NCBI GenBank assembly: GCA_030425785.1 | Contig: JAUHYJ010000285.1 | Coordinates: 1-5,547 of the forward strand | From: Acidimicrobiia bacterium | GTDB lineage: Bacteria; Actinomycetota; Acidimicrobiia; Acidimicrobiales; Ilumatobacteraceae | Length of the DNA stretch: 5,547 bases | Direction of reading: 5' to 3' | In this document: one piece after another, positions 1-5,528 of the stretch | Layout: each line of letters begins with the position of its first letter | Position numbering within the stretch: the first letter of the stretch is position 1 | The notes under the pieces: model-generated | What the model was told of the DNA's origin: nothing | The model's database searches: none | What the model saw: only the letters and a program-made list of their open reading frames with translations | Position numbers and translations under genes: made by a program

Positions 1-615
1 ACCGGGTGCGTCGTGGCTGTACGTGCCGTCGGTGTGCGGGGGCAACTCGATGTCGGTGTAGGCGGTGTCGTCGCGCGCGGCGTCGGGCTGGAACTCCCAG
101 AACCCGCCGAAGATGGTGTGGCGCACGTACCCGATGCGCTCGACCAGGCGTTGCGTGGCGTCGGCGGTCGTCGGCGTGCCCTCGACGATGCAGAACCCGA
201 ATCGGTGGAGGCGGTCGAGGAGCGCGAGCACACCGTCGTCGTCCACGATCACGAGGTCGTGGTCGACGGTCGGCCAGTTCGCCTCGATCGTGTCGCGGTC
301 CCACAGCGTGCGGTCGTCGTCGGGGTCGGGGCGCCGGACCTCGTCGAGCAGGTCGATCGGCAGGATCGACGGCGGCGAGTCGTCGCTCCAGTCGACCACG
401 ACGGCGTCGCCATCGAGGTCGACGCGCGCGGCGACGCCGTGTCGGGCCGGGTCGTACACCGAACTGTCGACGAGCCGTTGACCGGTGCGTGCGTCGTACG
501 ACGCCGGGTCGCGGGAGTGGTCTCGGACCCAGGTCCAGGACAGCTCGACGACGTCGCCGTCGTCCCAGGTGACGAGCAACCGCTCGCCGCACGACAGCCG
601 ATCGATGGTCGCCAT
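1..615 (-). CDS. Trimethyllysine / gamma-butyrobetaine hydroxylase-like 2-oxoglutarate oxygenase (5' part, cut by window edge)
   Basis: Translating the minus strand from the ATG at 615 gives 205 codons open to the left edge; the C-terminal half lies outside. An in-frame TGA 12 bases upstream leaves this as the only ATG start; no clear ribosome-binding site is seen. Residues about 10-95 resemble the N-terminal domain of gamma-butyrobetaine and trimethyllysine hydroxylases (WDDGDVVELSW, then WVRDHSRDPASYD, 29-41, then TGQRLVDS). Residues about 104-205 begin the TauD/TfdA double-stranded beta-helix: LWDRDTIEANWP (104-115), GFCIVEG (140-146), IGYVRHTIFGGFWEF (161-175), DTAYTDIELPPHTDGTY (183-199). 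H194-x-D196 would be two of the three Fe(II) ligands. From memory, spacing and wording are closest to eukaryotic trimethyllysine dioxygenase (TMLHE), which hydroxylates N6-trimethyllysine in carnitine synthesis. Gamma-butyrobetaine or another betaine is equally possible as substrate. The cysteines that bind zinc in gamma-butyrobetaine hydroxylase are absent. Family call good; substrate unproven. Confidence 0.85.
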   Translation of the reverse strand, partial: MATIDRLSCGERLLVTWDDGDVVELSWTWVRDHSRDPASYDARTGQRLVDSSVYDPARHGVAARVDLDGDAVVVDWSDDSPPSILPIDLLDEVRRPDPDDDRTLWDRDTIEANWPTVDHDLVIVDDDGVLALLDRLHRFGFCIVEGTPTTADATQRLVERIGYVRHTIFGGFWEFQPDAARDDTAYTDIELPPHTDGTYSHDAPG

Positions 616-701
616 GACCAGCAGTCAAGCACGCCCGGTGCCATCACGTCATCGTTCTGCGCTGGCGGAGTCCGTCGTGGCTCGGCACCGCTCGACCGGC
701 G

Positions 702-707
702 TACGGT
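702..707 (+). promoter_or_regulatory. -10 element TACGGT placed for a leaderless transcript
   Basis: TACGGT fits the actinobacterial -10 consensus TANNNT and occupies exactly -12 to -7 relative to the A of the ATG at 714. Transcription would therefore start on the start codon itself. No Shine-Dalgarno sequence precedes that ATG, which agrees with a leaderless mRNA. No convincing -35 hexamer is visible. Confidence 0.55.
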
Positions 708-713
708 GGCGCC

Positions 714-1208
714 ATGTTCGAGGGGATGTTCGGTCCGACCGGTGAGCTGTTCCACATCGGCATCCGCGTGCCCGATCTCGGCGCCGCGATGGACGAGATC
801 GGTGCCTCGCACGGCGTCGAGTGGACCTCGGTCCGCGACAGCCCGTTCCGGGTCTGGGAGCCCGACAACGGCTACGCCGAGTACCCGCTGAAGCTCGTGT
901 TCTCGCGCACCGGGCCGTGCCGCCTCGAGCTGCTCGAGGGTGTGCCCGGCTCGCACTGGGACGGTCGCGAGGTACCCGGACCTCACCACCTCGGCGTGTG
1001 GGTCGACAGCGTCGCCGACGAGGTCGAGCGGTTGATGGCGCGGCACTGGACCCTCGAGTTCTCGGCCGCCTCACCCGAGGAGGGATACGGGCGGTTCGCC
1101 TACATCCGTTCACCCGAGGGCGTGCTGTTCGAGCCGGTCGAGGTCGCGAACCGTGAGCGGTTCGAGACCTGGTGGGCGGGCGGCGAGCTCCGCTCCGCGT
1201 CGGGCTGA
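714..1208 (+). CDS. VOC (vicinal oxygen chelate) family protein, glyoxalase-like
   Basis: This 164-aa protein has the size and two-module pattern of a VOC protein. The first beta-alpha-beta-beta-beta module begins at FHIGIRVPDL (13-22) and ends near RLELLEG (70-76). The second begins at PHHLGVWVDSV (90-100) and ends at YIRSPEGVLFEPVE (130-143). H14, E72, H92 (or H91) and E140 fall where glyoxalase I and methylmalonyl-CoA epimerase bind their metal, so a metal-dependent isomerase, epimerase or lyase is plausible. The substrate cannot be read from the sequence. The first of two nearby ATGs (the other is M5) is chosen because a -10 hexamer sits exactly 6 bases before it. The gene diverges from the oxygenase, with 98 bp between starts, and seems to form its own transcription unit, since the next gene has a separate promoter-like element. 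It shares little sequence with the second VOC protein in the window. Confidence 0.85.
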   Translation: MFEGMFGPTGELFHIGIRVPDLGAAMDEIGASHGVEWTSVRDSPFRVWEPDNGYAEYPLKLVFSRTGPCRLELLEGVPGSHWDGREVPGPHHLGVWVDSVADEVERLMARHWTLEFSAASPEEGYGRFAYIRSPEGVLFEPVEVANRERFETWWAGGELRSASG

Positions 1209-1286
1209 GGCACCGACTGGCGGGCCGCATCGACCTCGACGCAATCCCGCGGTGGTCTCGCATCGCCTGCGGCCGGCCCGATTGCC

Positions 1287-1292
1287 TACGGT
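1287..1292 (+). promoter_or_regulatory. -10 element TACGGT ahead of the hydrolase-crotonase operon
   Basis: The hexamer is identical to the one before the VOC gene at 714 but lies 9 bases before the ATG at 1302. A start on the purine at 1298 or 1300 would give a leader of only 2-4 bases. No ribosome-binding site is seen before the ATG. The element sits in the 93-bp gap after the VOC gene, in which I see no other clear signal. Confidence 0.4.
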
Positions 1293-1301
1293 TCGCCACG
1301 C

Positions 1302-2246
1302 ATGGCTGAGATGGTCGACTACGACGAGTTCGCCTACTTCCACGAGAACGCGGCCGAGTGGGGTCTGCCCGACGACGGCCCGCCGGACGTCGAGCGGGTC
1401 GCGACGACGTGCCCCGACGGGCGGCTGATGAGCTCGCTGAAGTGGGGCGGCGCGCCGAGACTGGTCCTGATCCACGGTGGTGCGCAGAACGCCCACACCT
1501 GGGACACGGTGGCGCTCGCGCTCCGTGAACCACTGCTGGCACCCGACCTGCCGGGGCACGGCCACTCCGACAGCCCGGCACCCGGCGCCGGCACCGCGCC
1601 CGACGCGAACGCCGCCGACCTCGCAGCGGTGCTCGACGACCATGCGCCCGAGGCCGACCTCGTCGTCGGGATGTCGCTCGGCGGGCTCTCGGCCATCGCG
1701 CTCGCCACCGCACGGCCCGACCTGGTGCCCCGACTGCTGCTCGTCGACATCACACCGGGCGTCACCGGTGAGAAGGCGAAGGCGATCCACGACTTCGTGC
1801 GCGGCCCGGCGACCTTCCCGAGCTTCGACGAGCTGCTGGCTCGCACGATGGAGTTCAACCCGACCCGCAGCGAGTCGTCGTTGCGGCGCGGCATCCTGCA
1901 CAACGCGACCCAACTCGACGACGGCAGCTGGGTCTGGCGGCACCGTCGCGACGACTCGGCCGTCATGGTCGACAGCGACGACCCGGACACCGCGGCGCGA
2001 CGCCGTGACACCGTCGCACTGTGGGACGACCTCGCAGGGTTCGCCGGCCCGGTCACCCTCGTGCGTGGCATGCGCGAGCAGTCGGTCGTCACCGACGACG
2101 ACGTCGCCGAGCTACGCCGGCACCGGCCCGACGCCCGGGTCGTCGAGGTCGACGCCGGGCACAGCGTGCAGGGCGACCAGCCGCTCGAGCTCGCCGAGAT
2201 CATCCGTGCCGCGCTGGCCGACCCGATCCCCGAGGAGACGTCATGA
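1302..2246 (+). CDS. Alpha/beta hydrolase
   Basis: A 314-aa cytoplasmic alpha/beta-hydrolase-fold enzyme. Visible landmarks in order are the oxyanion-hole motif HGG (58-60, in [14 protein letters not shown]), the [10 protein letters not shown] turn (81-90), the nucleophile elbow G-M-S-L-G with Ser125, LLLVDITPG (145-153), and [12 protein letters not shown] with the probable catalytic His287. The acid residue is less clear. The usual position after strand 7 reads [10 protein letters not shown] without the common Ser-Asp, so Asp149 after strand 6 may serve instead. About 45 residues precede the core, and a cap region lies near 155-225. The fold includes esterases, C-C bond hydrolases and thioesterases; nothing here fixes the substrate. 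Its TGA overlaps the ATG of the next gene in ATGA, so the two proteins are probably translated together. A role on the same, possibly CoA-linked, substrate as its partner is inference. Confidence 0.9.
   Translation: MAEMVDYDEFAYFHENAAEWGLPDDGPPDVERVATTCPDGRLMSSLKWGGAPRLVLIHGGAQNAHTWDTVALALREPLLAPDLPGHGHSDSPAPGAGTAPDANAADLAAVLDDHAPEADLVVGMSLGGLSAIALATARPDLVPRLLLVDITPGVTGEKAKAIHDFVRGPATFPSFDELLARTMEFNPTRSESSLRRGILHNATQLDDGSWVWRHRRDDSAVMVDSDDPDTAARRRDTVALWDDLAGFAGPVTLVRGMREQSVVTDDDVAELRRHRPDARVVEVDAGHSVQGDQPLELAEIIRAALADPIPEETS
2233..2237 (+). promoter_or_regulatory. Ribosome-binding site AGGAG inside the hydrolase 3' end
   Basis: AGGAG lies 5 bases before the ATG at 2243, within the last codons of the hydrolase gene. 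It sets the crotonase start at 2243 rather than at an upstream in-frame codon, and it supports re-initiation at the ATGA overlap. Confidence 0.6.
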
Positions 2247-3052
2247 CCGCCGACTACGCATCGCTGTACCCGAGCTTCACCTTCGACTGGCCGAAGGACG
2301 GTGTGCTGCGCATCACCTTCGACGGGCCGGGCCTGAACTCGGTCGGGATCGACGCCCATCGCGAGATCGCCGACGTCTGGCTCACCGTCGACCGCGACGC
2401 CGACGTCCAGGTCGCGATCCTGCAGGGTGCCGGCAAGGGGTTCTCGGCGGGCGGGTCGTTCGATCTGATCGACGGGATGATCGAGGACTACGGCCGCCGC
2501 ACCCAGGTGATGCGCGAGGCGCGCGACCTGGTCTGGAACGTCATCAACTGCTCGAAGCCGATCGTGTCGGCGATGCACGGCCCGGCCGTCGGCGCCGGGC
2601 TCGTCGCGGGCGTGCTCGCCGACGTGTCGATCGTCGGCCGCAACGCCCGCATCATCGACGGCCACACGCGGCTCGGCGTGGCTGCAGGCGATCACGCAGC
2701 GGTGTGTTGGCCGCTGCTCGTCGGGATGGCGAAGGCCAAGTACTACCTGCTCACGTGTGACACGCTGACCGGCGAGGAGGCCGAGCGGATCGGGCTGGTG
2801 TCGCTGTGCGTCGACGACGACCAGGTGCACGACAAGGCGCTCGAGGTCGCCGATCAGCTGATGGCGGTGTCGCCCTCGGCCGTGCGGTGGACGAAGCACT
2901 CGCTGAACCACTGGTACCGCCAGGCGGGCCCGGCGTTCGATGCCTCGCTCGCGCTCGAGTTCTACGGGTTCGGTGGCCCCGACGTCCGCGAGGGCGTCGC
3001 GTCCCACCGCGAGAAGCGCGCCCCCGACTTCACCGGCCCGACGTCGGAGTGA
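2243..3052 (+). CDS. Enoyl-CoA hydratase/isomerase (crotonase) family protein
   Basis: The 269-aa length is normal for a crotonase. The start is the ATG overlapping the hydrolase stop, preceded by AGGAG. The CoA-binding and oxyanion-hole segments are present: [14 protein letters not shown] (62-75) and [12 protein letters not shown] (109-120). Later come [18 protein letters not shown] (142-159) and the C-terminal [11 protein letters not shown]. By motif alignment with rat mitochondrial enoyl-CoA hydratase, the two catalytic glutamates (rat E144 and E164) correspond to V121 and H141, so classical hydration with that pair is unlikely. Asp150, in AAGDH, is near but apparently one position from the Asp used by PaaG-type isomerases and 4-chlorobenzoyl-CoA dehalogenase. 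From memory, a GDxxAxxWPLL signature is common in a crotonase subgroup of actinobacteria and proteobacteria whose reaction I cannot name. The reaction is therefore left open: hydratase, isomerase or C-C hydrolase are all possible. Confidence 0.9.
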   Translation: MTADYASLYPSFTFDWPKDGVLRITFDGPGLNSVGIDAHREIADVWLTVDRDADVQVAILQGAGKGFSAGGSFDLIDGMIEDYGRRTQVMREARDLVWNVINCSKPIVSAMHGPAVGAGLVAGVLADVSIVGRNARIIDGHTRLGVAAGDHAAVCWPLLVGMAKAKYYLLTCDTLTGEEAERIGLVSLCVDDDQVHDKALEVADQLMAVSPSAVRWTKHSLNHWYRQAGPAFDASLALEFYGFGGPDVREGVASHREKRAPDFTGPTSE

Positions 3053-3103
3053 CCGCGAGCGCCGGCGGGAACAGCAGACGGGTCGGGCGAGGTTGTCTCC
3101 GAC

Positions 3104-3853
3104 ATGAAGCTGCCCGAGCTGCCCGACTCGTTCACCGACACCCGCGACACGCTGCAGCGCATCGCGGTGCACGTCGTCGCCCGGGCTCGTGAGCAAGCGA
3201 CCGGGCGGTTCGGGTTGCGCGTCACGTCCGGAGGGTTCGGCACGCCGACGTTCGGCGACGACGTTCGACGCGTCCGGCTCTCCCGCGGTCTGCTCGTCGT
3301 CGAGACCGCCGGTCCGGAGCGGGCCGTCACGCGTGCACGTGCGATCGACGGCTCGTCGCTCGCCGAGCTGGCTGCGTTCGCGGAGGTCGACCTCGCGGCC
3401 GACCTCGACGTCGGCCACGACACCCCGCCCGTCGGCGACGCCGACGAACCGCTCGCGATCGACGTCCGCGCCGCTCGCGCGTTGAGCGGGTGGTACACGG
3501 TCGTCGGGGAGGCCCTCGACGCGTTCGTCGCGGCCCGCCCCGATGCGGCGTCGTCGGCGATCCAGCTCTGGCCGGAGCACTTCGACGTCGCGATCGACGC
3601 GGCGTTCGACCTGTCGGCGGCCGACGAGCGGCGGGTCAACCTCGGCGGCTCGCCGGGCGACGGATTCCATGCGACCCCGTACCTGTACGTGGGGCCGTGG
3701 ACCGAGGACCGGCCGGGCGACGACGGGTTCTGGAACGCGCCGTTCGGCGCGGTCCTCGGCTACGACGAGTTGCGGGCAGCCGATGATCCGGTGGATGCGG
3801 CGGCGGCGTTCCTGATCGGCGGGTTCGACCGCCTCGCCCGGACAGCCGCCTGA
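3104..3853 (+). CDS. Conserved-looking hypothetical protein, family not recognised
   Basis: This 249-aa reading frame has strong coding bias and fits neatly between its neighbours (51 bp after the crotonase, 15 bp before the facing VOC stop). I do not recognise the family. There is no signal peptide or membrane segment, so it is probably cytoplasmic and acidic. The C-terminal half carries motif-like aromatic segments: QLWPEHFD (154-161), VNLGGSPGD (178-186), PYLYVGPW (192-199) and FWNAPFGA (209-216). Such clusters suggest a conserved binding pocket, though no known catalytic signature is evident. The N-terminal 100 residues are more ordinary, with a charged helix at about 12-32. The ATG at 3104 has a GCGAGG 11 bases upstream, which is a weak ribosome-binding site, and a poor -10 candidate (TTGTCT at 3093-3098). 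It could be read through from the crotonase operon or be separate. Confidence 0.75.
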   Translation: MKLPELPDSFTDTRDTLQRIAVHVVARAREQATGRFGLRVTSGGFGTPTFGDDVRRVRLSRGLLVVETAGPERAVTRARAIDGSSLAELAAFAEVDLAADLDVGHDTPPVGDADEPLAIDVRAARALSGWYTVVGEALDAFVAARPDAASSAIQLWPEHFDVAIDAAFDLSAADERRVNLGGSPGDGFHATPYLYVGPWTEDRPGDDGFWNAPFGAVLGYDELRAADDPVDAAAAFLIGGFDRLARTAA

Positions 3854-3873
3854 CGCCGATCGGAGCCGTCAGG
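3849..3873. terminator. Hairpin spanning both convergent stop codons, possible bidirectional terminator
   Basis: CCTGACG (3849-3855) and CGTCAGG (3867-3873) form a 7-bp perfect stem around an 11-base loop. The stem contains the TGA of the plus-strand gene (3851-3853) and the TGA of the minus-strand gene (3869-3871). There is no T-tract on either side, so this is a symmetric hairpin of the type sometimes seen between convergent genes in high-GC bacteria, not a canonical intrinsic terminator. Confidence 0.4.
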
Positions 3874-4486
3874 AGATGCGGTAGTCGTCCTGGGGCTCGT
3901 CGACGAGCACCGTCTTCGGCATCGAGCGCAGGCCACCCTCGCGGAGCTCGAGCACCGCGGCAACGGGGTTCGGGTCCTTGAAGTACTGCGGGTCGGCGAA
4001 GTCGGGGTCGTGGCCCGTGGGGTCGTCGGCCCAGAACGACGCCTCGAGGGCGATGCCGTTCGGGTCGGTGAAGTAGATCGACCGCATGATGCCGTGATCG
4101 ACGAGCTCGGTCACCTCGGTGCCGTGCTCGATCAGCCGCTCGCGCAGCGCCATGACGGCGGCCTCGTCGGGGAGGTCCATCGAGAGGTGATCGAACTGGC
4201 CGGCCTTGGGGTGGAACACGCCGGCCGGCTTCGCGATCTGCTCGGCCTCCTGGCCGGTGTACTCGAAGAACGCCACCGAGCTCTCGGGGCCGAAGTCGAA
4301 GAAGTAGTGGCGGAACGTGTCGGTGCCGATCGTGGCAACGAGCGGCGCACCGAGCACGCCGTGCCAGAAACGCACGGTCGCGTCCATGTCGTTGGTGATG
4401 AGCGCGAGGTGGTTGAGACCCTGCCACGGCACGGTGTCGTGGTGGATGGTCTCGGCGTCGGTGTCGGTGTTGATCGTGTCGGTCAT
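3869..4486 (-). CDS. VOC family protein (glyoxalase / extradiol dioxygenase fold)
   Basis: A 205-aa protein starting at the ATG at 4486. AAGGAG sits 6 bases before this ATG but directly abuts the ATG two codons upstream (4492), so 4486 is preferred; longer in-frame extension toward 4597 would run through the promoter region. A polar N-terminal tail of about 20 residues precedes the first VOC module, which begins at GLNHLALITNDMDATVRFW (23-41) and reaches VAFFEY (71-76). The second module starts at FDHLSMDL (98-105) and ends at YFTDPNGIALEASFW (138-152). A further 50-residue tail contains DPQYFKDPNP. H26, E75, H100 and E148 fit a four-ligand metal site as in glyoxalase I; extradiol dioxygenases use only H, H and E, so the extra glutamate argues mildly for a lyase or isomerase. 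The substrate is unknown. The gene diverges from the PaaG-like gene across a 122-bp region, which hints at shared control. Confidence 0.85.
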   Translation of the reverse strand: MTDTINTDTDAETIHHDTVPWQGLNHLALITNDMDATVRFWHGVLGAPLVATIGTDTFRHYFFDFGPESSVAFFEYTGQEAEQIAKPAGVFHPKAGQFDHLSMDLPDEAAVMALRERLIEHGTEVTELVDHGIMRSIYFTDPNGIALEASFWADDPTGHDPDFADPQYFKDPNPVAAVLELREGGLRSMPKTVLVDEPQDDYRIS

Positions 4487-4492
4487 GCTCAT

Positions 4493-4498
4493 CTCCTT
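4493..4498 (-). promoter_or_regulatory. Strong ribosome-binding site AAGGAG
   Basis: AAGGAG on the minus strand lies 6 bases before the ATG at 4486 and immediately next to the ATG at 4492. It is the best Shine-Dalgarno match in the window and fixes the VOC start at 4486. Its first two bases overlap the end of the neighbouring palindrome, so a bound repressor could also mask this site's DNA. Confidence 0.7.
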
Positions 4499-4508
4499 GC
4501 GTACGCAA
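4497..4508. promoter_or_regulatory. 12-bp perfect palindrome TTGCGTACGCAA, candidate operator
   Basis: TTGCGTACGCAA is its own reverse complement across all 12 bases. It lies between the proposed -10 hexamer of the minus-strand VOC gene and its ribosome-binding site, and covers the predicted transcription start near 4502. This is a typical place for a dimeric repressor to bind. Which regulator family would bind is not known, and no regulator gene lies in the window. Confidence 0.5.
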
Positions 4509-4514
4509 AGGTTA
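4509..4514 (-). promoter_or_regulatory. -10 element TAACCT for the minus-strand VOC gene
   Basis: TAACCT on the minus strand fits TANNNT. With a 6-base spacer, transcription would start at the A opposite 4502 and give a leader of about 16 bases that includes AAGGAG. A weak -35 candidate (GTTTGG, opposite 4532-4537) lies 17 bases further upstream. Confidence 0.45.
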
Positions 4515-4556
4515 CCCCTCGGATCGGCCGCCCAAACATCGGCCGTTCGCAGTGGC

Positions 4557-4585
4557 GGCACACGTGCTGACTCGACACGTGCGCC
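4557..4585. repeat. Paired ACACGTGC motifs upstream of the PaaG-like gene
   Basis: ACACGTGC occurs at 4560-4567 and again at 4575-4582, starts 15 bp apart. Each contains the palindrome CACGTG. The whole block is also an imperfect inverted repeat, with 9 of 12 positions matching between 4557-4568 and the complement of 4574-4585. The second copy overlaps the -35 zone of the promoter for the gene at 4609, so it could be an operator, but short CG-rich words recur by chance in this DNA. Confidence 0.3.
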
Positions 4586-4596
4586 GCCGTCGGGCA

Positions 4597-4602
4597 TAGG
4601 GT
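4597..4602 (+). promoter_or_regulatory. -10 element TAGGGT placed for a leaderless transcript
   Basis: TAGGGT fits TANNNT and lies exactly at -12 to -7 of the ATG at 4609, the same geometry as for the gene at 714. TCGACA at 4572-4577 is a possible -35 with a rather long 19-base spacer. There is no Shine-Dalgarno sequence before the ATG. Confidence 0.55.
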
Positions 4603-4608
4603 CCGGCC

Positions 4609-5406
4609 ATGGACGTCTCCGACCTGACGACGATGAGCTACGAGGTGCGCGACGGCGTGGCGCACGTGCGGTTCACCCGACCCGAAGGTGCGAACGCGGT
4701 GAACCCGGCCTTCTCGGCCGATCTGCGGGCGGTGATGGTGGCGATCGAGTTCGACGACGCCGTCAAGGCGGTGTCCGTCACGGCCGAGGGCAAGGTGTTC
4801 TGCGCCGGCGGCGACCTCAAGCTGTTCCACGAGGCCGGCGCCGACGTGCCCTCGCTCGCGAGCGACATGCTCGTCGACTACCACGGTGCGATCTACAAGA
4901 TGAACTCGATCCCGAAGCCGTTCGTCGCGGGCGTGCGCGGTGCGGCCGGCGGTGCCGGGTTGTCGCTGATGGCGGCGTTCGACCTCGTCGTGTCGGCCGA
5001 GTCGGCCAAGTACACGATGGCCTACACGCGCGCCGGCGTGACCCCCGACGGGACGTCGTCGTACTTCGTCGCGCGGCACATCGGGCTGCGGCGCATGATG
5101 GACCTCACACTCACCAATCGGGTGTTGTCGGCCGCCGAGGCCGAGTCGTGGGGGCTCGTCAACCGGGTCGTTCCCGACGACGACGTCGACGACGCGGCCG
5201 CCGAGCTCGCCCAGCAGCTCGCCGACGGTCCGGCGTGGGCGTCCGGGCACGCCAAGCGGGTGGTCTACCACGGCTACGAAGCGTCGCTTCCGGCGGCCGG
5301 CGAGTACGAGGGTGTCGTCATCGCCGAGTCGATGGGGCGTCACGACGGCCAGGAGGGCATCGCAGCGTTCGCCGAGAAGCGCCGGCCCGAGTTCACCGGC
5401 GACTGA
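4609..5406 (+). CDS. PaaG-like enoyl-CoA hydratase/isomerase
   Basis: A complete 265-aa crotonase-fold protein that would act on a CoA thioester in the cytoplasm. Visible segments are RPEGANAVNPAF (24-35), the oxyanion-hole motif GKVFCAGGDLKLF (61-73), VAGVRGAAGGAGLSL (106-120), YTRAGVTPDGTSSYFVARHIG (start 139), LTNRVLSAAEAESWGLVNRVV and the C-terminal FAEKRRPEFTGD. The glutamates of classical hydratases align with S119 and Y139. Asp147, in VTPDG, aligns with the catalytic Asp of PaaG-type isomerases (which shift a double bond or open an oxepin ring) and of 4-chlorobenzoyl-CoA dehalogenase. An isomerase of the PaaG / delta3-delta2 type is therefore favoured over a hydratase, and the substrate is unknown. 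The ATG at 4609 is supported by a -10 hexamer 6 bases before it. The last 12 codons lie in the first copy of a three-copy tandem repeat, but the protein itself looks full length. Confidence 0.9.
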   Translation: MDVSDLTTMSYEVRDGVAHVRFTRPEGANAVNPAFSADLRAVMVAIEFDDAVKAVSVTAEGKVFCAGGDLKLFHEAGADVPSLASDMLVDYHGAIYKMNSIPKPFVAGVRGAAGGAGLSLMAAFDLVVSAESAKYTMAYTRAGVTPDGTSSYFVARHIGLRRMMDLTLTNRVLSAAEAESWGLVNRVVPDDDVDDAAAELAQQLADGPAWASGHAKRVVYHGYEASLPAAGEYEGVVIAESMGRHDGQEGIAAFAEKRRPEFTGD

Positions 5407-5499
5407 CGCGTCCGCCGAGAAGCGCCGACCCGAGTCCACCGGCGACTGACGCGTCCGCCGAGAAGCGCCGGCCCGAGTCCACCGGCGACTGACGCGTCC
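5371..5499 (+). repeat. 43-bp tandem repeat, three copies, first copy is the 3' end of the PaaG-like gene
   Basis: Copies lie at 5371-5413, 5414-5456 and 5457-5499 with no spacers. Copy 1 covers the last 11 codons, the TGA and 7 following bases. Copies 2 and 3 both have C for T at unit position 23, and copy 2 alone has A for G at position 15; everything else is identical. Read in matching phase, each later copy would still spell AEKRRPESTGD then stop. Since 43 is not a multiple of three, the copies fall in different frames and lie after the true stop. Each unit holds the palindrome GACGCGTC (5405-5412, 5448-5455, 5491-5498) and, in copies 1 and 3, a CGCCGG/CCGGCG inverted repeat. Bases 5500-5503 start a fourth, incomplete copy. 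Confidence 0.95.
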
Positions 5500-5528
5500 G
5501 CCGTCGACTGCCGCGGCGTCGGACGACG

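Noticed and set aside
13..891. 292-codon plus-strand open frame over the left end
   Set aside because: It is antisense to the oxygenase and then runs out of frame into the VOC gene. The oxygenase frame has recognisable catalytic motifs; this one has none.
2021..2242. An earlier start for the crotonase inside the hydrolase gene
   Set aside because: The additional peptide is Arg-rich out-of-frame hydrolase sequence. AGGAG and the ATGA overlap mark 2243 as the start.
1334..3670. 778-codon open frame on the minus strand, antisense to the hydrolase, crotonase and hypothetical genes
   Set aside because: Its product is rich in Arg, Ser and Pro with no domain signature, while the plus-strand frames show clear family motifs. 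Long antisense frames are expected where third positions are almost all G or C.
4487..4597. A 37-residue N-terminal extension of the minus-strand VOC protein
   Set aside because: The added residues would cross the -10 hexamer, the palindrome and AAGGAG. The ribosome-binding site is correctly spaced only for the ATG at 4486, and the extension resembles no VOC sequence.
5378..5402. CGCCGG/CCGGCG in the repeat unit as an intrinsic terminator
   Set aside because: The stem is only 6 bp with a 10-base loop and no T-tract. It begins inside the coding region, and one pair is lost in copy 2.
4317..5492. 391-codon plus-strand frame ending in the peptide encoded by repeat copy 3
   Set aside because: It runs antisense through the VOC gene and then out of frame through the PaaG-like gene. 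It meets the AEKRRPESTGD phase only because the 43-bp repeats shift frame.
5371..5499. The 43-bp array as a CRISPR
   Set aside because: The units abut directly with no unique spacers, and the first unit is coding sequence.
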